DNA of 64,000 nucleotides from Metaphire vulgaris (Eukaryota; Annelida; Clitellata; Crassiclitellata; Megascolecidae). Each line of letters begins with the position of its first letter. Positions within the stretch are counted from its first letter, which is position 1. The translations under genes and the position numbers were made by a program. Shown here in pieces: positions 54,948 through 64,000 of the stretch. Location: positions 10,405,794-10,469,793 of the forward strand of contig CM030840.1 of the NCBI GenBank assembly GCA_018105865.1, read 5' to 3'. The notes beneath the pieces were generated by a model. That model ran no database searches. It was not told the DNA's origin and saw only the letters and a program-made list of their open reading frames with translations.

Positions 54948-55983
54948 TTACTACCTCATTCAATGACTCTTTCAGGAACTTACCATTTCATTAATCATCA
55001 AATTCAGTTTGCCATGCAAGTGTTCATAAATTTGCACAGTACATTTCCAATACATATTTTGTCTCAAGAAGGCTTAAACTTTGCAATAATCCTTATTTTT
55101 GTCCTAAAATTGCATGCTTTCATACAGGACCCTGCTCATTCAAAACTTCACATGCCAATATAAAAACAACATGGAGTGAATGCTGAAATGCAGTTTCTTA
55201 GTTGAACTTAAATAATTGGAGATGCACTGTTTCAAAACTATTTATGTTCAAAAGAGCTGTGAATGAATAAGAATTTTAAAACCAAAGGTACACATTTTCA
55301 AACTAGTATGCGAGTGGTCAATTCATGATTTAGCCAAGTTTTGCATTCACTTGTCACAGTGACATGTGGTTTATTTATTTCCGACAAAGTTGTGTCAAAA
55401 GTTGCAAAATTAAAACTCGTTTTCTCTCGCAGCTAGTTAATTTAAAAACACAGAGACCTTAGATATTAACTTTCATCAACAAATTTTCATTTGCTGTCAT
55501 CAATGTCCCTAGTCTTCTCCTTTTAAAATCAAAATTTACTGGAACTTGTGCTCAACGAAGAAAACAAATAATGCCAAAATGCACATTGTCAGGTTCTTCA
55601 CCGACTAAACAAGTCTTGAAACGACTGCAAATGGAAATCAAAAGAAAGAGGACAGAAGCTGATTTTAAAAAAACATCTAGAACAGAACCATTAACAACTA
55701 CAGAGACTTAAATTACACTTTTATCTTGTTACCTGATCTTCATCTACTGAGGCATCAAAAACACTGAATGACTGAACAGCTTTTATATAATAAATCCCAA
55801 ACTCTGATATGGTAAGGAGAAACAATATGTAGTAACAACACCCAAAAATTTATCAAGTGCTCAATTTAAAAAAACATGCAGGATAATTTAACTCTACTAG
55901 CAAATATACAAAAAATGCACATCAGTATACAGGTGACACAACTCAGATCAGATAAACCATCACAATAATCAGTCATCTTATAT
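54948..55983. other. Intergenic, nothing recognised
   Basis: AT-rich; no coding similarity. Confidence 0.45.
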
Positions 55984-56863
55984 CAGAGGTGCACACCCAT
56001 TTTGAACTTGGGGTCAAATTCTGTGCCATCTTGACCATTTCACAATTATAATTGTCGGGCTGAAAGTGTCTTTGACAAGCTTCAGTGAGTTACCCTTCTA
56101 GCCCATGAGCTATATACAAAGGAAGCACAGGATGGAGTGGTATATAAATTGTTCAAGATTGTGGGAGTGGCACCTTTGAAATGAAATGGTAAAACTAAGT
56201 GGCAAGAAGGCAAATGGTACTCCTATATTGGCAAAATGTTGCTCGTATTCAGTTGCTGCATTACAAATTATGTGAAAATCTGATATCTTAAAACCTGATT
56301 TGATGCATTTCAGGCCTTATAAACATAAACATTTCATAGTATCCTATTTATTCTAATAATGTAATGGAGACAGATCTAAAGGTACACATTTTAAAATATG
56401 ATGGACGGCTCTAATGAAAGTCTCATATAGATTATAGGCCCTGCTGAAGGGCATGGGCATACGCAAAGCGTGAAACTGCATTTCAGATGTCGGCAGCAAC
56501 AGCACTTACAGCAAAGTTCTGCCATTCATTGGCCCAATTCACTTGTATATTCTCAGTCTTGAGAAATGCCTTAAAGAAAATATAATAATGAGATTGCCGG
56601 ACTTGGATCCATAGGTCTTAAAGTTGAAATCATTACAAAAAGCCATAATGGTAAAAACTTATAGTTGAAGATTTCTATTAGAGTTTGAGGTTCTATCAGA
56701 ATAACTACAGAGTTCATTCTGCTTTCTGCTCACTGCCCCAAAATACTTCTTATGATAATTGCAAATTTTCACCACATAAACCAAGCTCCATTCAATGCTA
56801 TTGATAAGAATTCATCCAAATCTGCAATAGGTGACACTCATTGACACTGGTTGTGCACCCCTG
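55984..56863. mobile_element. hAT-like element, 880 bp
   Basis: Ends CAGAGGTGCACACCCATTTT and ACACTGGTTGTGCACCCCTG. Flanking 8-mers do not match, so the duplication has decayed or the ends are unrelated. Confidence 0.5.
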
Positions 56864-58428
56864 CATAATAAAACAGGCTCCAAGAACAAACAGGTTCCAA
56901 GAAAAATCAGAAATAAAGGCTCACACATTCGATAAACAGAAGTAATTTACACTATTTACAAGCAAATTTAATTGCAACCCTATAACTATTCTTTGTCTAT
57001 ATTAACAAACTGACTGAAAAGTGCAAAATAATATAAATGTCAAATCTTTAAGAAACAGTTTGGCGAGCATCTGGCCTGTTTCTTAACGACGAGATTCACT
57101 CGAACAACAGAGTGACAAGTGAAACTGACAAGAAATAACTTAGTTTTCTCATTTAAAGTCAACACATACCTTCAAAAACATTAGCCAAGAAAAGAGAATG
57201 CAAAGCATGTGATACAAAGATGTTGCAGTACAAGTGCCTGACAATGAGCCAGAATCAGAAACTGCATTGTGGGCATTGTCGAAATGAACTTTGGAAACAA
57301 TGCACATTACTAACTACATATAAAATCATGATAAGATTTCTAAGCCAAATACCAACTTGCAACAACAGCATGAACTTGGACAGAGGCACTCAATATTCTC
57401 AGCAATTATCATTACAAAGTGACGACGGTAAAGTTGTGTAAAAACAGCAGTCTAACTAACTACTGATATAAACTAAAGAATTCAAAGCAGCCACATCAAT
57501 AGATTACACCAAAAAATAGAAATACTTTGAAGTAAAAATGTATTAAAAATTATTTTCCGGCATCTTTGAGAATACCTTTACCAGAAAATAATATTAACCT
57601 TATAATCCAACAGAACAGCATAGAACACAGTTAAGAATGATCAAAGTACAATTACATTTTTGCTCTTTTCAGTTCTAGACAATGATTCAGAAAATTAATT
57701 TTAAAAACTGAAACAATACGACTTTCAATGTGAAATGAACACTCGGACAGTAAGTATAAGATGATTATAAGATGATAGCGAAGCTGTGAGATAAACTTAC
57801 GGCATAAAGTAGGTAAATTTAACAACAAAATCACAAGAAATGTCTACAAACAAAAAGATATAAATAAAATTAATCTCCACCTGTAACACAGAGTGGCTGT
57901 CAATGAACTTAACCAATTACCTCCAGCTGCAAGCATGTCAATAGCTCATAACCATATTTTGTAAGTTAAAATTCATATTGCTGTTAAAATCGGTCAAACC
58001 TGGGAATGACTAAATCAACACCAAAGGCAGATTTCACCAAAATTACCACAAAATGGATTGCGCTTAACAATAAAGTTTAGATAACTCTAAGTGCAAGGGA
58101 TTTACAAGATAGGATAAATGTTACAATATATTACAACTTAATGCTTACATATCCTATGGAACACATTACAGAAATATTCACACTTAACACAAAACTATTA
58201 TGATTCTGATAACAAGTACTGTAACACAGTTGAAAATATTTTAATCTCATTTATGTTATTAAATGGTGCAACTGGTGATTTTATTCAACTAACCAAAACT
58301 TTAAATTAACAAATCCTTGACCATTGGCAAAACCAAACCAAACCACTGCTTCACAGAAAATGAATTTCTCAACAGAAAAAGCAACGTAGCAGTAGGCACG
58401 ACAGCAACTAATATCCATGCATTCAGTG
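56864..58428 (-). other. OTUD7 3' UTR and downstream region
   Basis: No repeat ends or other genes recognised. The part next to the stop codon is presumably 3' UTR. Confidence 0.4.
58280..58285 (-). terminator. Possible polyadenylation signal of OTUD7
   Basis: Minus strand reads AATAAA about 145 bases after the OTUD7 stop codon. AT-rich context makes chance matches common, and longer 3' UTRs are possible. Confidence 0.3.
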
Positions 58429-60191
58429 TTACCGGACTACTTTATTAGAAACTAGAGAAGCAGCATTTCGTCTGTTTGCTTTCTCTCTGAAACAGGCGGA
58501 ACAGAGAAGTTCAGTTGCTTCTGTGCCATAGTAGTCACAGCCAAAGGTCTTGCATTTCTGCTGAACAGTGGCAAGGTTGTCCCGTGACACCCATGGGCTT
58601 ATAGTGTACTCGGGATCATTTCCTGGACAGGTGTTAGCTATATTGGCATTTGAAATATCACCAAGCTGCGAGTATTTGAGGGGCTCACTCAAATTCTCCC
58701 ATTCACAGTTCAGATTAATGTTCGGGCCCAAATGGGTAGAGGTCTTCACTGTGGCTTCTTCATCTGACGGATAAAGGTTGTTGACTATGACCGCAGTTCC
58801 GGCAGGAATGGTTGATGACCGTGTCATCTGTGTTTTACAGTTGTCGTGCGTATCGTAAAATAAATGATGTGAAACTTCAGTAGCACAGTTTGGTGGAGTA
58901 GAGCCAGAACTTGGTCGCACGTTATTCATCACAGTACAACGTCCTCCTCCTCCCCCTCCAACACCAACTCCATTGTTGGGAAAAGAATTTCGAATGGATT
59001 CTTCTTGCGATCGACTGCGTAGGATACTTGTATTTTTGTTTGACATCACATATCCTTTTGGTTTTGCATTATATGAAACACAGTCAAGGGAAGGTCTTCC
59101 ATTAACAGAGTGTTTCTGAGTATGCGGAATTCCACCTGGTGGCACATAATGTGACAAAGAAGGTCCACTGTCAACTCTATCAATTTTAGAAGCCTCGTAG
59201 TTGGAGGAAGACGGTGGGCTATTTGCACGCATCATCTTCATGTCAAATTCTTCTTGCTTTTGTCTTTCAAAGCAATCCTGACACAAGTAACAAGTAGCAG
59301 CTGAAGCCTTTCCTTCACATCCAGTGTTAACACAGTGAACCAGCTCCAGTTCCTGACGCCGTCTCTCGGTCAGGTGACGCAGTTCAGCATCCTGCTGGCG
59401 CAGTACGTCCTTCTCCTGTTGAAATCTCTCAGCAGCCGACTTAAGATAGCTGATGATCATTTCCTCCTGAAAATCAAGTCGTTTGTGTTGCAATCGGGCA
59501 CATAGTAACTGGTCACTTCCTTTCCATTCAGTAATGCTCACAAATGTTTTAGTTGCTACTGGCGCTGTTGCAGTTGTAAGTGATACTTGTTGCACTAATG
59601 ATTTACTATTCAGGTGCTTTTCCATGACTTCTGATTTTGTCTCTGATCGTCGTCCTGACTTGGCAGAAGCACAAAAGTTACGACTGAAAGTTCTACTAAG
59701 AGTTCTTCTAAGCGTTCCAACTGAACGAACAAAGTTCCTCAGTTTACCCCTGTCTTTTTTCTTCTTTTCCCACCCTACATCAGCCTCCAATTCAGTTCCT
59801 TTCCCATTTGAGTATCTCTCTTTACCATTTGTTATAGTTCTCTCTTTCCCATTGCTAGCACTAAGACTGCTGTCTTCTGATTCTAGTGACATAGTTCTTC
59901 CAATGGAATCAGACTGGCTATTGCCATTGTTCAGATCTTCTTCAACAGCAGCCGTCTTCTCACTGGTGCCATTGTTCGACACTGACTCTACGAATGAAAG
60001 AGGTAGCTGTTCAACGTCCAGGTACTTCTGCAATAGATTTAAGCGGTCTTTCACACTCATTTCTACCACCTTAAAACTCACATCATCACTTTCTGTGCTG
60101 TCAGCTCGCTTCCAGTCATACTCTATTCCAGGATCAATGGTGAAATGAAGAGGCAAGAGCTCAAAATCCGCATCCACAAGTGGTATGGCAG
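58429..60191 (-). CDS. OTUD7: OTUD7-family (Cezanne) deubiquitinase, terminal exon
   Basis: Last coding exon, entered with two bases at a TTTTAG acceptor, 586 codons to the stop. OTUD7/Cezanne proteins are cytosolic OTU-fold deubiquitinases with a preference for Lys11 chains. Numbering from Val-Asp-Ala at 60177: residues 5-62 (FELLPLHFTIDPGIEYDW, then LNLLQKYLDVEQLPLSF) match the end of the OTU domain. Residues 85-200 are Ser/Lys-rich with a basic block (FVRSVGTLRRTLSRTF) as in the family. Residues 211-260 (DFQEEMIISYLKSAAERF) match the conserved QEEMIQRYLSDAEERF helix. Zinc fingers of the A20 type (C-x4-C-x11-C-x2-C) lie at residues 282-302 and 542-562; the latter is the usual C-terminal finger. 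The former is extra compared with the single-finger human proteins I know. Catalytic Cys and His exons are upstream, outside the window. Confidence 0.9.
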
Positions 60192-60816
60192 CTAAAATAC
60201 CAAAAGACAGTCATCAAAACCAACCACAAACACACAAGACCCACTTTCAACAGACACCTATAATGCCAAAAAACCTCTTTTAATTTGCAGCGTGTAATCA
60301 TATTTGAAAAATACAGATCAACAAGGAAATAGTTTCATTGGATATAGTATATTCAAAACACACAGCATATATTAGTTCATCCAATGAAGCTAACATATGC
60401 CATATATGTTGCAAGTCCTCTAAAAAGAGAAAATAAGTAGTTAATATTTGAAAATGGAAGTATTCTTATTAGAAAAGGAGAAGAATAAATATGATGTCCC
60501 CATGCCTGTCCCATGCTGTCCTTACTTTAATCGATTTTCCCCATTTCCATAAGATTTCCCAAAAACCTTTTTCTTTATCAGTGCTCGATTTCAGGAATTC
60601 TAACTACTCTTGTCCTATGCCTTTTTACCTCTTTTGGAAGGGTTGTTCTCAACCAGTGACTGTTATGCCTCAACCAGCCGTTAAATGGAACACTTGTCTC
60701 CATCCCCACTACAGTTCATCACATGTCTTCCATCCACATCTTTAATCCTGACTATCCCAAGTCCCATTGGATTTGAACCTTTGGAGTTAACTAAAACTAA
60801 AATATTGACATTAGAT
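60192..60816 (-). other. OTUD7 intron upstream of the terminal exon
   Basis: No upstream OTU-domain exon found here; AT-rich sequence. Confidence 0.45.
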
Positions 60817-61174
60817 CAGCGGTTCTCAACATTTATAGTGCCGCGACCCCTTTAATTCAATTCCCCATGATGTGGCGACCCCAACCGTAAAATTATTTTC
60901 GTTCATAATGTAGGCCTACTGTAAACTGTTAAAAGTAATAATGTCGTGACAATTAAAATGTTTGAAATCATTCTGATTCTATTGTCTGCAATGTCTATCC
61001 TCGAATGACAATGATATATTTTTTAAAACTAACCACCAACGGAGAAATTTTGTACAATAACAAGTTTTATGCATAAGAAAAGAGACAACCTCATATTTCA
61101 GAAGGTCTCAAGCGACCTCTGGCAAATCATCATTCGACCCTCGTCGGGGTCGCGACCCACAGGTTGAGAACCTG
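60817..61174. mobile_element. 358-bp hAT MITE with CAGCGGTTCTCAAC ends
   Basis: Ends CAGCGGTTCTCAACATTTAT and CACAGGTTGAGAACCTG, with GGGTCGCGACCC near the right end. Flanks CATTAGAT and CATTAATA agree at 5-6 of 8 positions. Confidence 0.75.
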
Positions 61175-61179
<5 letters not shown>

Positions 61180-61211
<32 letters not shown>

Positions 61212-61805
61212 CATGAACTGATTATGGTGGCATATCGTACAAGTACTACTAGGACACCTTACAACTAAAAAAACAAACAGTATATCCTACAATGATCAAT
61301 GTTCTGGATAACTACGAACAAAGAGAGCAGTTTTAAGTTCACGTTTGAATGCCTCTAGTGTCTTTGCCAAAGTTGTTGATGGTGGCAGACTTTTCCAAAC
61401 TTTGGCAGCCGTTACCTGAAACATGCAGTCACCAATGGTAACGTGGCGTGTAGACGGAACAACGAGAGTAAGACTGGACGCAGATCGCAATCGTTGACGA
61501 GAGTTGATGTCAGAAGTCTTGCAGAAATCAGCCGACAAATACGATGGCGCCAGACCATAAAGACACCGATAAGCAAGGATCGCCAATTTGTATTCAATCC
61601 GCTGTGGAACACGAAGCCAGTGAAGTTCATAAAGAAGCGGTGTCACTTCTGGCTTGATAGACAAGACGTGCTGCTGTATTGAGGACAGCCTGAAGTCTGT
61701 CAGTAAGTTGCCTTGGTAGCCCAGCCAAGAGCATATTACAATAGTCCAGGCGTGGCATAACCAGAGACACCACTAAACTCTTTACAACAGAAGGTGGAAT
61801 TTAGT
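61180..61805 (-). mobile_element. LINE C-terminal fragment with (ATT)n tail
   Basis: Minus strand: GLPRQLTDRLQAVLNTAARL-like start, TPLLYELHWLRVPQRIEYKL, LAPSYLSADF, RLRSASSLTLVVPSTRHVTI, KVWKSLPPSTT. 3' side AT-rich then (ATT)n at 61180-61212. Confidence 0.85.
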
Positions 61806-62384
61806 TCTGAATGCTTCGAATTCTTTTCAGGATTGAGAAGATTGCATTAGATGAACAATCACCAGAATTTGCAGTAAATCACGATGAGGGTAATGACAGA
61901 ATGCTTAAGAAAGAGTCTAACAGGTTTAATAGTTGTCAGTCTGTAGAGAACCTAATTGATCACATAAACAACTATGAATGCCCTAACCAAAGGCTTGTAC
62001 ACGGCCATTTTCTCACTCAAAGCCAAGTCATCGTAGACCTTTTGACACAGTTTTAGACCCAATAGAAACTGGGAGAGTAACAATATGGGAAACCTGCTTG
62101 CAGTGAAAGAAAATAAAGAACTGGACAATTTACAGAATAAAAGTTATAATTCTTAAATAAAAAGAAAGGTTCCCTTTTATTTTCCATTTTTGTGACTGCA
62201 GTCAGGACAGTTTTGTCAATAGACAAAGTTTGGCTCTTCATTTATAAAACACTACTAGAAGTGAATAAGTCCAGAAAGTTTCAAATGCCTAGCTATGCTA
62301 TATTACTGAGGAAGCTATATACCGGTAAGTCTGAAGCTGAGAGAAATTTAAGCATCTGTTGCAAAATGCCACATTAATTCACTT

Positions 62385-63135
62385 TGTTGCATCTGTTCTA
62401 TCAGCTCCGCCAGCTCAGTCACTCGGCATACATTAGACTTGATTCATGCTTTTATTTGCTCCAGGTTTGACTACCGGTACTCTGGTTCACTTTTGCTGGT
62501 CTTCCATTGGTGCAACTTGGTAAACTCCAGATGGTTCTTCATTCAGCAGCCACGGTGGTGTTCTACACTGCTGTTCTACATTGGCTGCCTTATACTGTCC
62601 AGTGGCGGCTCTAGGATTTGGCAAGTGGGGGGGCCGTTGGGGTGGCAACTTCTAATCATGGGGGCCAACCATTTGTTGTTTAATGTATGTAGCATTAAGT
62701 ATAGGGTCCCAACTGGGGGCCACTGGGGGGGCAGGCACTCAATAGGGGCATGGGCCCCCTGGCCCCCCCAGTGGAGCCACCACTGATACTGTCCAAGTTA
62801 AGTTTCGTGTTTTGAGAGCATTTTCACTCTCTCTTAGTGGTACTGCTCCATCATATCTATCAAAGCTACTTCAACCTTTTTGCTCTATCCCTGGTCGGCC
62901 ATGTCTTCAGTCCATAGCTCAAGGTCATTGTGCATCTGAGGCATGGACCTCCTTATTCCTGAAACGAGGTTTCGAGTAATTGGCCCCAATTCTCTGGAAT
63001 GCTCTTGACCCCAGTATATGTAATTCAGCAGCTGCTGATTTCCATTGCCCTTTTTTAAAACTTATCCTTTATCGGTATATAGCAGTCGCAGTGGGAGTGT
63101 TAATGAATGATACTTCAGAAGAGGCACTATACTGT
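62385..63135 (+). mobile_element. LINE copy, family A, split by a hAT MITE
   Basis: LRQLSHSAYIRLDSCFYLLQ-like decay of the IRRTLD..LIHVFICSRLDY segment, then, after the insert, VQVKFRVLRAFSLSLSGTAP-like, AWTSLFLKRGF and ILWNALDPSI. 3' end ATACTTCAGAAGAGGCACTA as in 2640-5165. Confidence 0.8.
62600..62785. mobile_element. 186-bp hAT MITE (CAGTGGCGGCTC family)
   Basis: Ends CAGTGGCGGCTCTAGG and GTGGAGCCACCACTG, perfect 8-bp duplications ATACTGTC (62592-62599, 62786-62793). Inverted relative to 47741-47929, with closely similar interior (CATTTGTTGTTTAATGTATG). Confidence 0.93.
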
Positions 63136-63136
63136 T

Positions 63137-63560
63137 CAGTACGTCATGGGGTCTGATGCGTCAACCTTGTGTACAGCTGCTTTGTCATTCTGTTACTCTG
63201 CTGCAGAATACTGTAGCCCCGTCTGGTCAAGGGTGGCGCACACAGCCAAAGTAGACACAAGGCTCAATGACACCATGAGAATTGTCATCGGAACCGTGCG
63301 TTCGACTCAGGTTGCCTGGCTTCCAGTTTTGGCCAACATTCTACCATCTCATCTACGTCAACTGGCAGCCACAGAAGACATAATCCATAAGATAAGCATC
63401 AATAAAGAAGAGCCACTGCACCAAGACGTTTTCCATCACCCAAAGGCTCGCCTTCCATCAAGACATCCCACCTGGCTGGACACTACTTCGATAACCATCA
63501 ATGACAGGTGGAGAAAATATTACCCGGTAAACTTAAACTTAGCATCATTTAAAGTGGCTT
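63137..63560 (+). mobile_element. LINE C-terminal fragment
   Basis: MGSDASTLCTAALSFCYSAA, EYCSPVWSRVAHTAKVDTRL, NDTMRIVIGTVRSTQVAWLP, VLANILPSHLRQLAATEDII. This is the common post-RT block of a jockey-like lineage. Confidence 0.85.
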
Positions 63561-63654
63561 AGGAGGTATTGCTGCCTGTGTGAAAGCCACTAGGAGCACT
63601 AACGGGGTTTGAACCCGCTCCGTCAGCCTACCGCTCCAGCACGTAACCCACTCG

Positions 63655-63725
63655 GTGACCGGAAGATTCGGTACCGGAAGATTGGGGACGGAAGATTCGG
63701 GACGGAAGATTCGGTACCGGAACAT
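63655..63725. repeat. GGAAGATTCGG minisatellite
   Basis: Four to five copies of a 15-bp unit GGAAGATTCGGTACC with GGGAC variants. Confidence 0.85.
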
Positions 63726-63934
63726 TGGGAGCGGCATCTTCAGGATGGCAAATTCGGTTAGCCTACATGTGTTAGACACTGGCTCTACCTCTCCCACCCC
63801 AGCTCCCATCCCCAATCCCAGGGTCCCTCTGGCTTTGGGTGTTGTCTATGCTTATATTTAGGTAGAATATTCAAGTAGAATTTGGGTAGGTATACTATTG
63901 ATAATTATATTCATTTTACTGATTTATGCAGTTT

Positions 63935-63970
63935 TAGGATTAGGGTTAGGGTTAGAATTAGGGTTATGGC
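63935..63970. repeat. TTAGGG-like short repeat
   Basis: AGGATTAGGGTTAGGGTTAG then AATTAGGGTTATGG. Too short to imply a telomere. Confidence 0.6.
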
Positions 63971-64000
63971 TACTGATTTGTATGCCGAACATGTACCGAT

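Noticed and set aside
59483..60148. 221-codon plus-strand frame
   Set aside because: Exactly antisense to the conserved OTUD7 exon; open by chance from Ser/Lys-rich coding on the other strand.
63935..63970. Telomere or chromosome end
   Set aside because: Only two to three TTAGGG units; similar scraps (reverse complement) lie inside a MITE at 31230.
1..64000. tRNA, rRNA or snRNA genes
   Set aside because: I saw no convincing tRNA boxes or rRNA/snRNA conserved blocks when reading both strands, though a short degenerate tRNA-derived SINE head could be missed by eye.

Overview
This is a piece of an animal (metazoan) nuclear genome. Two conserved animal genes are split into exons by long introns, and most of the remaining sequence is decayed transposable elements. 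The sequence is AT-rich and carries many hAT, Tc1/mariner/pogo and piggyBac-like DNA elements plus APE-type non-LTR retrotransposons (LINEs) with CR1/L2-like reverse transcriptases. I think an invertebrate is likely but cannot name the phylum from sequence alone.

Host genes. Both lie on the minus strand. (1) CHAF1A, the large subunit of chromatin assembly factor 1, runs from about 48.2 kb leftwards off the window start. I could place 12 coding exons: 48091-48157, 43908-43976, 36116-37137, 34176-34211, 27925-27981, 24455-24609, 22456-22522, 15375-15461, 14091-14222, 10173-10249, 1276-1510 and 551-667. Their phases join into one open frame of 707 codons. They cover the N-terminal FKR motif, an acidic linker, the KER charged helix, a PIP-like FF motif, the conserved 'PFE/LAP' block and the acidic ED block. 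The C-terminal end is outside the window. (2) A terminal exon of an OTUD7 (Cezanne) family deubiquitinase lies at 58429-60191. It carries the end of the OTU domain, a conserved helical block and two A20-type zinc fingers; its upstream exons are to the right of the window. The two genes are in tandem, OTUD7 upstream and CHAF1A downstream. A canonical E2F site lies about 165 bp upstream of the proposed CHAF1A start codon, fitting an S-phase gene.

Mobile elements. CHAF1A introns (0.6 to 8.7 kb) and the intergenic space are filled with nested insertions. Eighteen elements have hAT-type termini and recognisable 8-bp target duplications, most of them perfect. They include hAT-in-hAT (32.4-33.0 kb, 34.4-35.8 kb), hAT-in-pogo (11.4-13.8 kb), hAT-in-LINE (39.4, 47.7, 51.1, 62.6 kb) and a three-level hAT/LINE/hAT nest (48.66-50.16 kb) in the presumed CHAF1A promoter. 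There are also two related piggyBac-like elements with TTAA ends, two related TA-flanked MITEs with internal repeat units, and a long-TIR mariner. About fifteen LINE copies are present; the most complete (19.2-22.2 kb) still shows endonuclease and reverse-transcriptase blocks. None appears intact.

Points most worth a second look: a short module (core TGACAAGCAAAAAA, often followed by GGTCATC) recurs inside elements of different terminal-repeat families; and the 5' splice site of the proposed CHAF1A exon 1 coincides with the CTTA-repeat tail of a LINE inserted at the exon edge.
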